Positions 1 through 10,752 of a stretch of 64,000 nt of DNA are shown here, one piece after another. Source of the DNA: Datura wrightii (Eukaryota > Streptophyta > Magnoliopsida > Solanales > Solanaceae); the NCBI GenBank assembly GCA_035772735.1, contig JASDFA010000002.1, positions 2,728,001 to 2,792,000 on the forward strand, in the 5' to 3' direction. The notes below the pieces were generated by a model. It searched no databases and was not told the origin of the DNA. It saw nothing but the letters and a program-made list of their open reading frames with translations. Position numbers and translations under genes: made by a program. Each line of letters starts with the position of its first letter. Position 1 is the first letter of the stretch.

Positions 1-329
1 GGGGTGTTTTAAGTTGGAGAGTAGTAGTCACGTGTCAGGGTAAAGGGGGTCACGTGTCAGGTCAAAAACCCTAAAAATAAACTCCAAGTTAGCCGCTTTG
101 CAGTGCACGAGTTTCCCCCTTAAATTATGAACCCCATTTACCCGGCCGACACGCTTCCCTATATCCCTGCCTACCTCATTTTGCCCCTCACACTCTATTC
201 ACTCCCCCCCCCCCTTCTCCCACCAACCCTACTCCTCCTCACCACTTTTTTTCTTTTTTTTTTTTAAATCCTACTAATTCAAATTGAATTAAAGTAGTTT
301 GGTGTACTAAAATTTTCCCCATATACAAC

Positions 330-445
330 AGAAGTCGGAAGAAGGAATCGGACGACAAGAATCTATTATATGCAGTTTGACTGTTTTCATAATTCGAACA
401 ATGATCTTTTAATTACATGACAATAATTTTATTTGTTACCTTAAG
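330..445 (-). mobile_element. Decayed Au-like SINE remnant
   Basis: The order of short blocks (GGACGACAAGAATCTATTAT, then TTCGAAC, then a stretch ending ATTACATGACAATAATTTTA and GTTAC) follows the reverse complement of the tRNA-derived Au SINE as I know it. A better preserved copy with the same block order lies at about 28377-28530. The match is heavily mutated and the ends are approximate. Confidence 0.45.
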
Positions 446-2421
446 AATTTGTTTTCATTATTATTACAACATTTATGAATCTTTATTCATAAACTTAGGT
501 TTTTAAATACTGAATTCAGACAAATTCCACGCTACTAGTCACATGTTTTTTTGAATGACAAGTGATCAATGGCTCGTGACATTTCAAGGGCAAAGCCCAC
601 TGACAAGTCAAGTACTAGATCGAATGCAATGACAATATCGTAACTAGAGGTTTTTGGGGGGTGTCGAGTGCAAGGCAAGTTGTATTTTTACATGTCACTA
701 GGTATTATAAAACCTACGTTGTATGTCTTCCTAGTGTCGTTGAACATTAATCTTATTTTAACGTGTCAACATTATTGTTCGTACTTGACAACTCGAAATT
801 TTTTTAGTTGTAATGCTATAATTAATTATGTTGTAAAATCACACTTTGGAGATAAAACGCTTTATAAGTAAAATGAGTAAATAAAGCCATAAGAGAAAGA
901 AGTTATTTTCCTCTTTAATTATGATGGAAATTAAATATTTTCTGGTAATACTAGCCAATACACCTCTAATTACACTACACTTTTCAAGGGCCATAAAAAT
1001 CAGAGGAGAAAACTGAAACATCTATGTACCTAACTTCTAGTAAAAGTACTTTTCTGTTTCTCTAATCTTTTACTTGCACACTATCTCCAAGAATTTTCAA
1101 CATCCTTGATTAGGCAGCTGATGAATCATGACTGACCCTGGCCATTACCTGAAAATCACGCGGTTATTAGGAATTTAAGTTATATATACTGATACGATAT
1201 ATAATATTTTTATTATATTATTTTATATTTTAATATAAGGAGAATATATGAAGATTCCTTTAAACTTGCCGTGTTTTTATTTAATACCTTTTAAATTATT
1301 CGTAGTCTTAATTATCTCCCTAAATTTAGCTATTTGATTGTCTTTAAGCCCCTGCCCCATCTCATCTTAAAAAGTGCGATGCACTCTCCTGCCATGTGGA
1401 CTTTTTATTTTAAAAAATATTTTTTTATTTTTTAAAATTTATTAATTTTTCAATTAATAAAAAAAGATCTTTGTTAGACTCTACTTTTTTAGCAAACAAA
1501 GAATTATTTTGCTAAAAATAATAAAATTATAATTAACTTTTTTTAACAGATTTTAATTTAAAAAAAAATTCATTGTCGAAACAGATAGTCGTTATATCTG
1601 AGTAAAATACAATAAAAATTATAGCGTCATTATTCTGCTAAAACTTTTTATTTCACTAAAAATAAAGGAGCTTTACCCGAATTTTTTTCTTATTTTAGAT
1701 TTGGCCTGAAAGAAAATAAATAGTTATTGCATCTTAACGAAAAAATAAAAAATTACACAATTGCAACTTCATTATTCAGGTTAAATTATTTTTTGTATGA
1801 AATAAAAATGACAGGACTTAAAAAAAATTTAATTGATTTAGACATGAAAAGAGAATACACAGTGAAATAAATAGCATTTCATCTAAAAAAATAAATACAC
1901 AATTGATACTTCATTATTTTTTAAAAAATTAATTTTATTTTGCTAGAACAATAGAGTTTGAATCAATTGTTTTTAATTGGCCTGAAAAATAGAAATAGAC
2001 CACTAAAATAAATAATTAAGAGCTAATTTTTATTTTATTTTTCATACTCACATGCTTAAAAGAGATTGTAGTCACTCTATTTGCCACAGCACCACACAAG
2101 AGGTTAAAAACTATTAAATAGACAAATTCAGAGGATAATTAAGACTACTAATAGTTTAGAAAAAATTTGAAAAAAACGCGTTAAATTTTGAAGAATTTTT
2201 AGATATCCTTCCTTTAATTTATGAAAAACAAACAGATTTAAGATATATATTGATAAAGTTAAGGCCTTTTTACAATATTAGTAAATTTCAATCTGTAATA
2301 GGGTGATAGCATGTTAATTAGTAATGCTTTTCCGAGATGTATCTGTAATTATTAATAAATAGCCTAATTGTCTAAATATATTTTATATCATCAGTATACA
2401 TAGGACAAAATGACTTGCTAG

Positions 2422-2892
2422 GAGGTCGTTTGGTCGATGAGTTAGTTATACATGAGATGTCACTACTAAAAATATTTTATTTTTTCATTAAAATTTTACA
2501 TCGAAAAATATTAAATGGTTACTCTTACTGATATCGGTAGAAAAAGAAAAAATAATAGTATTTTCATATGAGAAAATCATGAAAGTTTTCCATTACTTCA
2601 GTGAGAATCTATTTTTCACCCTGTGTTTTTCCAGTGAACTGATTCAATGGAAAATAGGTGGGAAAATCATATTTTATAACACAAATTTTTCATTGATTTA
2701 CAGTGGAAAAATTCTCTATTTCTTATAGCGTGTAATGCACGAATTTTTTGTACAAAACATATTATACAGAAAATAAATTACACGAAAAATAATTAGTAAT
2801 ACAAGGTTCTGTACTTCATACCAAACGCTGTATAAAAATATGATTTCTTATATCAAGACTATTTTTGCTTATACTTGTAGCTAAACGAGCTC
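2422..2892. mobile_element. Probable outer MITE interrupted by a CACTA MITE
   Basis: The left end reads GAGGTCGTTTGGTCGATG and the right end, reverse-complemented, reads GAGCTCGTTTAGCTAC, an imperfect terminal inverted repeat. An inner ACCAAACG near 2820 fits the same kind of element. The CACTA-type element at 2461-2730 sits inside it. I see no clean target-site duplication, so the class (PIF/Tourist-like or hAT-like) is left open. Confidence 0.4.
2461..2730. mobile_element. CACTA-type MITE, 270 bp, TSD TGT
   Basis: The element begins CACTACTAAAAATA and ends CTATTTCTTATAGCG, whose reverse complement CGCTATAAGAAATAG resembles the CACTA-superfamily terminus (CACTACAAGAAAT). The trinucleotide TGT flanks it directly on both sides (2458-2460 and 2731-2733), as expected for the 3-bp target duplication of CACTA transposons. 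There is no transposase frame inside, so it is a non-autonomous derivative. Confidence 0.6.
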
Positions 2893-3182
2893 TCGATGTA
2901 TATAACTTAAACCCTATCAATATTTTCTCTTAATTTTCTTTCATTTTTTAAAAACCTCAATGGCCCAATTATAGCCAACCATATCCCCTCCCCCCCACCT
3001 CACCCAACCCCCTCTCACAAAAATATCTAATCACACAACACAACAGAAGAAACACCATAGGTAGAGAATCTCACAACAAATGACATGTACAGTTGATCAG
3101 TACTACTTCATCTAATGGTTGAAAGAAATAACAATACAAATAATCCATCAAATGAAGTAAAAGCCACTAAGCTTTAAGCTTT

Positions 3183-3206
3183 ACTCTCTCTCTCTCTCTC
3201 TCTCAC
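3183..3206 (+). repeat. CT dinucleotide run in the BOP 5' leader
   Basis: About eleven CT units lie some 75-95 bases before the BOP start codon, probably in the 5' UTR or core promoter. GA/CT tracts of this kind are common in plant leaders and are known binding sites for BBR/BPC factors. A regulatory role here is inference. Confidence 0.6.
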
Positions 3207-3279
3207 TATACATGTGTCCATTTTCCTATTAGACCTTCAATTGCACTATCTTATTTCTTTATTTCCAGAGAATAATAAT

Positions 3280-5545
3280 ATGACTCCTGAAGACTCCTTA
3301 AGAACTCTATCATTAGATTATCTCAATCTCCTCATCAACGGTCAAGCTTTTAGTGATGTTACTTTCAGTGTTGAAGGCCGTTTAGTACATGCCCACAGAT
3401 GCATCTTAGCTGCAAGGAGCCTCTTCTTTCGGAAATTCTTCTGCGGGCCGGAATCATCATCGTCCGGCCCGCGGTTGGGCCCGTCGAGGGCCGCAACAAC
3501 AACCGGTTGTTCACAGGTTATACCTGTGAACTCGGTAGGATACGAGGTTTTCTTGTTGATGCTTCAGTTTTTGTACAGTGGACAAGTTTCAATTGTGCCA
3601 CAAAAACATGAACCGAGGCCTAATTGTGGAGAGAGAAGCTGTTGGCATACACATTGCACTGCAGCCGTTGATCTTGCCCTTGATACACTTACAGCCGCTA
3701 GATCTTTTGGTGTTGAACAGCTTGCTTTGCTCACTCAGGTTTAACTTTTTTTATAAAAAAAAAATTCTGGCAATTTATGTTCTTATTTGTTGTTTTTAAT
3801 TTTAAGATTTTTATTTTTTTTAAAAAAATTATTTGGATCAAGGGATCTTTAGGAATTTTTTTTTTAATTGGTATTTTTCGTCGAAGCTTGTAAAATTGAT
3901 CTAAGAGTACTACTATAGTACTTGTTTCTCTTTTTTTTTTCCTAGGTTTCTTTTGCAGTATCACCAGATCCAATTTTTTTTTTATGACATGTTTTATCAA
4001 ATGCAGCCTCCTTTTTTTTTTTTTTCCTTTTTCATCTTAATTTATATGATGAGTACCATACTTGTATAATTTTATAGTGGAATCTTGATCTTTGATATCT
4101 TATTTCATGTAAGATTTTTACATTTGTTTGGATTGTCCTACTATATATCTTATTGTGCTCCAAACTCGAAGGTTTCCAAATTTGGTTCTTGATTTCATTG
4201 GTCTTGTCTTTCCACAGTGATGATATCAAAATCTTTTCCCAAATAGTGATGTCTACTTTCCTCTTTTGGGTTCCAATGAACAACTAGCAAAAGTTGGAAT
4301 TAATTAGTATATTACTATATTAATAATGTTGAATGACTACCTACCCAACCTAATCACAACATTTTCAAAAACACATTGATACTTAGATTTTTTTTTTTGT
4401 TCCATTGAATTACAAACTTCTTTTCCTTTCTTTCTATTTTGATATGAAATCAGCTTAAACGAAGAAGCAGAGATACATATAACTGATTCCAACTTATTTG
4501 GGATTGAGACGTTGTTATTAAAGTTTATTTTATTTTGTAGAAGCATTTGGTAAGCATGGTGGAAAAGGCATCTATTGAGGATGTGATGAAAGTTTTAATA
4601 GCTTCAAGAAAACAAGACATGCATCAACTTTGGACTACTTGTTCCCATTTGGTTGCAAAATCAGGACTCCCACCAGAAATCCTAGCCAAACACCTCCCTA
4701 TTGATATTGTAGCCAAAATTGAAGATCTCCGTCTCAAATCCTCCGTAGGGCGAAGATCCTTAATCCCTCATCACCACCACCACCACCACCACCAGATGAC
4801 CTCGAACATTGAGCTCGAGGACCAGAAAATCCGACGTATGAGACGAGCCCTCGACTCGTCGGACGTTGAACTTGTCAAGCTTATGGTAATGGGAGAAGGC
4901 CTAAACCTTGACGAGTCGCTCGCCTTACATTACGCCGTTGAAAACTGTAGCCGCGAAGTTGTGAAAGCGCTGCTCGAGCTCGGCGCGGCCGATGTTAATT
5001 ATCAGGCCGGGCCGAACGGTAAAAGCCCGCTTCACTTAGCGGCCGATATGGTTTCACCCGATATGGTTGCTGTTCTACTAGACCACCATGCTGACCCAAA
5101 CGTTCAAACAGTGGACGGGATCACTCCACTCGATATTCTCCGAACCCTAACATCGGATTTTTTGTTCAAGGGTGCTATCCCGGGGCTCACTCACATCGAA
5201 CCGAATAAGTTAAGACTTTGCCTCGAGCTCGTCCAATCCGCGGCCATGGTAATTTCCCGAGAGGAAGGGGAAGCGAATAATAACAACCCGTCCTCGGAGA
5301 CCATGTATAATACACATGTTCGCGAAGATCATAGTTCGAGTACGAGCAGTGGAAACAACAATATGGGGAATTTGAACATGGATTCAAGAATGGTGTATTT
5401 AAATCTTGGTGCAGCTGCAGCTCATCAAATGGCATGCAAAATGAATACTAATAATGAAGGTGAACATGATTGCAGCAGTAGCCACAATAACCAGAATCCA
5501 TCAACAATGTACCACCACCACCAACATCATTCTCATGAGTATTAA
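3280..5545 (+). CDS. BOP: BLADE-ON-PETIOLE BTB-ankyrin transcriptional co-regulator
   Basis: Two exons, 3280-3738 and 4541-5545, separated by an 802-bp GT-AG intron in phase 0, encode 487 residues, the usual BOP length. Exon 1 holds the BTB/POZ domain (about residues 20-105, with FSDVTFSVEGRLVHAHRCIL) and the Cys/His cluster CGERSCWHTHC (116-126) typical of the NPR1/BOP family. Exon 2 holds the rest of the BTB-BACK-like region and ankyrin repeats (about 265-360, with LALHYAVENC and SPLHLAADMV). The protein acts in nucleus and cytoplasm with TGA bZIP factors and shapes leaf base, axillary and flower organs, including abscission zones in tomato. The ATG at 3280 is chosen because MTPEDSLRTLSLDYLNLLIN matches BOP N-termini; an in-frame ATG at 3214 would add 22 unrelated residues. 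Oddities: an eight-histidine run (230-237), a His-rich C-terminus and an Asn/Ser-rich tail. From gene neighbours it is probably the BOP2-type paralogue. Confidence 0.96.
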
Positions 5546-5838
5546 TCAATTAGCCCCTTTTTAATGTTTCAAAAAATACTTCTTTTTTTTTGCCCTCTAC
5601 CCCTTTTTTGATCTCTTCTTCTTTAGAGATATAAATTGTCTATAGTTGCATGGTTTTGAGAAACACAAAAACAAAAAAGTTGATTATCAAGAAATTAATC
5701 TCATGGGATTTTTTATTAGTAATCATTTTGAGTTTCATATATATATATTACTGTACCATCTTCTGCTCTCTCACTTTCTTTTACTTTTTAGTACACTCTA
5801 CTTGTTGAAATTATTAATGCGCGTCTAGTATCTAATTT

Positions 5839-5902
5839 AAAAGTTTAAGCTGATAGAAAAAATGCATTTTAAAAGTTTAAGCTGATAGAAAAAATGCATT
5901 TT
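5839..5902. repeat. 32-bp tandem duplication
   Basis: The unit AAAAGTTTAAGCTGATAGAA followed by AAAATGCATT occurs twice head to tail with a 32-base period and almost no difference, about 300 bp downstream of the BOP stop codon. It looks like a recent local duplication. Confidence 0.85.
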
Positions 5903-5919
5903 TTATTTATTTAATTATA

Positions 5920-6142
5920 TGTTTTCATCACGTCTCCTCACGTGCTGCTTGATTCTCATTTATGAGTTGATACGTGAAAATTTTCTGATAATGAAGTAGT
6001 GAGACTTGAATTCAGAACCTCTTATCAGCTTTGATATTCAGAAACAACCTCCTTGTAAGGTAGAAGTAAGGTTGTGTGCATACACGCCGCCATCCATAAA
6101 CCCCATTAATGAGATTTTATCGGGTATGTTAATGTTGTTGTA
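5920..6142 (+). mobile_element. TRIM-like and TS/RTE-tail remnants
   Basis: The first part (about 5930-6035) resembles the repeat family also seen at 57808-58050, with a tRNA-like block GAGACTTGAATTCAGAACCT. The second part (6040-6142) begins CAGAAACAACCTCCTTGTAAGG and ends TGTTAATGTTGTTGTA, the decayed 3' end shared by Solanaceae TS SINEs and RTE elements. Better copies of that tail end at 13967 and 55152. Confidence 0.5.
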
Positions 6143-6787
6143 AGTAGCTTTAATATCATATTAATATAATTAATAATTATATTGTCAACAATAATTGTAT
6201 ATGCATTGTTGGTTTCTTGTGGGATTCTTTTGTGTTGTTTTCTAGGGCTTTTCAGAATGATAATGCAATGTACATTTAACGGTGGATTTGGAATTTATTC
6301 ATCTATGATGTGACAAGAAAATGAGATTCTAAGTTTATTTTTCTTTTTTTCTTTTTTTTTTTTTGATGGAGAGAAGGGAAACAGGTCAATCTTTTCAACC
6401 CCTGGCCTGTCAACTCCTATAGCTCTTTATTTCCCCCCCTCTTTTTATGATATAGTAGTATGGTTATATGATATGTTGTCTGAGTTTAAATTACATAGTA
6501 CTAATATGGTATATATTATTAAGTGGTATTTAGTTGTTGCTGCATTTTCTTAAGCCGAGAGCTTATCGAAATTAAGATAGAGAGAAGGTTTGCATGTATT
6601 TCATCCTCTCCAATTTCTACGTGTGAGATTACACTGAATATGTTCTTATATTTAGTTATTATAAATTATTTTTTAGATCATAAATCTCATGTTTCAAGAT
6701 GGTTTATCTATAAATATTATTTAAATGATCTGATAGTATCTCTTTTATTTTATATTAATAGTGCATATAACTTGAAATTCAGAGTCT

Positions 6788-6893
6788 ATTGAAACCAATC
6801 TTTCACCTTTACAAGATCGGATACGATTACGTACAGACCGTCCTTTCTAAATTTTATTTATGAAATCATATTAAATATATTGGTGTTGTTTTT
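6788..6893 (+). mobile_element. Decayed TS/RTE 3' tail
   Basis: Blocks CACCTTTACAAGATCGG, CGTACAGACCGTCC and the end TTGGTGTTGTT follow the same order as the RTE/TS tail at 13860-13967. It is strongly mutated and 5'-truncated. Confidence 0.45.
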
Positions 6894-7984
6894 GATATAT
6901 AACCTAAACTCTATATTTTCTAATGTCAGAGACAATTTTGCAACCAATAATTCTCCCAACTTCCCACTTCATTAATTATATTTATTGAGTATACTACACT
7001 TTAATTATTTAATCACACAATTATAATTTTTTTTAGAGTGGGATGTTTTTCGTTTCTTGTGATGGTGGGGTTACATATGTTTCTTACCATTTTTGGCTCT
7101 TTTTATTTTAATGAGGGAAATGAGCTGGCTCTAAAGCTTTTATAATTTTTTAAAGTTCTTTTTTTTTTTTTTTTGGGCTAATGTATGAGAAATTTGATAG
7201 GTTATAATGTTATCTTCTTTTTAAAGAATTGTAATATAATATTATATGTGAAGGATATGATTTAGCTTTACAAAATGTGGTTGGTTGTCTTGCATGAATG
7301 CAAAAGTAAGTGTGACTATTTTTCTAATTAAAGTTCTAGACTTATCAATATATCTTCTCTTTCTTGTCTCTTGCTCCCCTTTATTAGGCACAAATTTTTA
7401 TTTATTTATTTTTAATTCTAATCGATACCATCGATGACTCGGGCCGAATAAAATAATTAAGTAGAAAAAAAAATGAAAAAGAAAGTCTTTTGAGGTAAAA
7501 CTAAACCTTAGATAATTAGGTTAATCACAAAGGTTTTACTATGGAAGAAATTCCTGACATAACAGTAAAAGTAATTTTTTATGTAATTTATAAGTAATAA
7601 TTCAAATTGTACGTAAGTGAAATTAGCCATTAACATTTTCATTGAATAAATTATTTATATCATATCCTTTTAACGCAGCATGTCCCTTGTCAAAACTTTA
7701 TATGAACATGAAATATTTTGTGTATTGATAACCACATAGGTTTCACCATCGCGTGTGAAACTATTTGTTGAGTGTAAAATTTTCAGTGGTCATTACTAGT
7801 TCCTTAATTAGGGTCAAAAAGTAATCTGATCTTCACATGAAACTTTGGATAATTTTTACTTTGACAGTGATGAACTTCACTTGAAAGTTTGGATATATAT
7901 ATGTGTTTGAAAAATCTTTTGTAGATGGACTTAGCATCTTTTTATCATTATAATAATATATTTAGTGTAATTTTACAAGTGATA

Positions 7985-8170
7985 TCTAAAAAAGATCGAG
8001 CGTATGCAAATTTTGACAAGTATGATTTAAAAAGGGTAGAGCGTATGCAGATCTTCACAAGTAAAATTTGAAAAGAATAAGATGTATGCAGACCTTATTC
8101 TTATTTTGAAGAGGCAGAAAAACTATTTCCGGATAACCGCCGGCTCAAGTAACTATACATGTCAAAGCAA
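7985..8170 (+). repeat. SINE-like remnant with three degenerate repeats
   Basis: A block like AAAAGGGTAGAGCGTATGCAGATCTTCACAAGT occurs about three times in a row, and is followed by GAGGCAGAAAAACTATTTCCGG and CCGGCTCAAGTAA. That order recalls the Solanaceae repeat with GTATGCAGACCTTACC, GAGGCTATTTCCG and CTCGGCTCAAG. The assignment is tentative. Confidence 0.4.
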
Positions 8171-9606
8171 TAAGAAAAGAAAATTTTTAAATAGATTTGC
8201 ATCTTTTTAATTAAGCATTCTTTTTGGCTAATTAATGCATAAGGGTTTTGGTCATAAGACAAATTAAGATGTGAACTTATTCTAGCAATGTCTGATCCAA
8301 CTTAGTTATATATTTAATTAAAAGTAAATCTCAAGTGGTGGACAATTATTTTCGTTAAACAACACTTAATTTGAAGGTACAAAAAGTTACTGTAGGTTTT
8401 TCTCTACCATAACAAACTTCATCTTTGGAATTATTTGTTGTCAGGATTTGGATCGAATTCAGAATTTTAAATTTATAAATTTTGAATATTTTTTTTTTTA
8501 AAAGGCAATTTACTATGTTTTTTAAAAAATATTTATTTATATTCAATTGATGTGTTTATAACATAAATATAAAGTTTTGGCTAAAGTTATTATAGATTCT
8601 GTCAAATCTATAGCTAAAATTCTAAATTTAGATTAATAATCTATCCGTTACAATTTATGTGAAAATATTTGAGTAAACATGAAATTAATTTAAAAGAGAA
8701 CTGGGAATAAACATGTCATTAATAATATATTAAAATTTTAAAATTAAATTGTTTTCATATATTGAAATATATCCTTCTTTGTGATAAAAGTAGAAATCGT
8801 TTCACGTCCAAATGATTGGCAAATTAACAACAATATGGACAGAAGGAAAAGGTATAGTTTTTTTCCTTTTATTTCCTCACTCGATGTCTAGTATCATATC
8901 AGAATTTCGTTTAATTTGAATTTGCGCTGCGTAAAACTCATTTATAATGAGGAAAGTGTTTTCTAACAATTTTTTTTTCTAAATTCAAAACTCAAACTCG
9001 AGACCTCTAACTAAGAATAGTGAATTTCCATTCATCCCCCCCCTCCAACTTTGTTGGTGTAACTTTTTTCCATTTAATAACCAACTACCCTATATTTATC
9101 ATCGAAGAGGAAAATTGCAATTTTTTTAGGTCTAATACACAATAACAATAACATATCAAGTATAATTACATAAGATTAGATAAAATAAAATATACATAGA
9201 TCATACTATTACCTTTATAGAATAGAAAAATTATTTTCTGTAGATCTTCGACTCTAATAAACATTCGTAATAAATGTTTATTGTGGCGAAAATTGAAATG
9301 GTTGAATCATAATAATAGCAATAATAATAATAATAATCTTATAATTATTTCTCCTTTTCTTCTTCTTCTAGTGCTGTCATCATCCCTACACTTTTTCTCT
9401 AAAGTTGAAGAATAGAAAATTAAAATAAAAAAACGAAAGCTTAGCCTGGAAATTGGAGTCATTTCTTTTATGGAAAAGAAATTGTGGGATTGACGTTTAT
9501 GAATTCAGATTATTAAAGATACCGCTTTACAACCGGAATAAGGAACCTTAGAATTCACCTTACCTGTCGATGATTACTGCTAGTTACTAATAAAATAAAA
9601 ATAAAT

Positions 9607-9750
9607 ATTTCCTTCGTCTCAATTTATGTAATTTTTTTTTAGTCGGTCTTATAATTTAAAATAAATCATAAATTTCAAAAGTCTTTCATTAATTCTTAAA
9701 CTTCGTGAGTGATCAATTAAATAATTTCACATAAATTAAAATAAAATAAA
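9607..9750. mobile_element. Small Stowaway-like MITE
   Basis: The left end TTCCTTCGTCTCAATTTATG and the right end, reverse-complemented as ATTTTAATTTATGTGAAA, form an imperfect inverted repeat of the type common in plant Stowaway/mariner MITEs. Compare the larger copy at 16364-16854. Confidence 0.45.
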
Positions 9751-10752
9751 AAATAGTTACTTTTTTCTTTCTCACTTTCGGAATGTGTCCTCATAAAACT
9801 AGACATAGCTAGTGGACGGACATGTCTGAAATGACCGGACAATAAAAAAATAAAGTTTCTCAATCTATCATTGCTTCTTTTTCATCTATATTAATTCATA
9901 TTAAGGAAATTTAATTATTTAAATTTATGATGTAATTTATTAGGTGATCATTTTTCTTTTCCATAAAAATACTCATTATCTTACTTTGATAAGTTGAAAG
10001 AAGAAAGCTTTTAGTAAGAATATGTGAGTATTTATCTTGGAGAATTATCTGTGTACTTATAATACGTTTTATTTTTTTGTCTTTATTTGTATATGACTAT
10101 TATTTTAAGGACCCTTCAACTCAAATACTGAGGAAAAGGGTCACAATTTATAACAGCTTGTCAATAGCAGGGTCTTGATTTTGTCAGTTAATCTGAACAT
10201 CAATATATGAGAAAGTGTTTTAACTTTTCATGAATGATCCAATACTGAGAGCTAGTATTTCTGTCAATAACAGCTGAGGTTCCCCAGTTCAAATAATAGT
10301 GAAAACCATGACATCTTCTGTTCACAAGATTTTTAGCTGCTGCTCAGAAAAATGAAATATAGGTTCAACAAAAATACCAAAATATTCAGAATACATTAAG
10401 ATCCTCAGAAAACTTCTCAAGATATCGTGAGCGGAATCGGTCTAGTAGAGGTTGCATCATTCAATACTGAAACAACACATAATTGAAGCTATAACTTACT
10501 TTTTAGCCTCACGACTAAGATCCTCAGTTTCTTCACTAAATTGTCAAGTTGGGGACTGGCTTCAAGCATATACAATGCATGAGTCATGACAAGCATTATT
10601 ATAACAATTCCTTCAACTTAAAACATTCTGAACAAACATATACAGGACCAAAAAATTTGCTCGCGAAGCATTAGCTTTGAAACAGACCTGAAGGGTGAAG
10701 AGCACTTCCATTGCAATGAATCGATAAGAAACAGACGTAGACCACCAACCAG

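Larger units (their letters stand above)
1..3279. other. AT-rich region upstream of BOP
   Basis: No coding region is supported here; the short open frames have no recognisable domain and lie in low-complexity AT-rich DNA. At the left edge the 11-mer CACGTGTCAGG, which contains a G-box core, occurs twice (29-39 and 51-61), followed by a telo-box-like AAACCCTAAA near 66. This could be the edge of a promoter or of a repeat; I cannot tell which. The region also holds an Au-like SINE remnant and nested MITEs (listed separately). The last 300 bases should contain the BOP promoter and 5' UTR. Confidence 0.6.
5546..10752. other. Gene-free region between BOP and GLDH
   Basis: This AT-rich stretch has no open frame with a recognisable domain. 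The first ~100 bases after the BOP stop are its 3' UTR. The rest holds decayed SINE/RTE tails, a 32-bp tandem duplication and MITE remnants (listed separately), plus poly-A/T tracts. The last ~300 bases before 10753 should carry the GLDH 3' UTR on the other strand. Confidence 0.6.

Noticed and set aside
3214..3279. Upstream in-frame ATG adding 22 residues to BOP
   Set aside because: The added residues are hydrophobic and unlike any BOP N-terminus; the ATG at 3280 starts exactly where family similarity begins.
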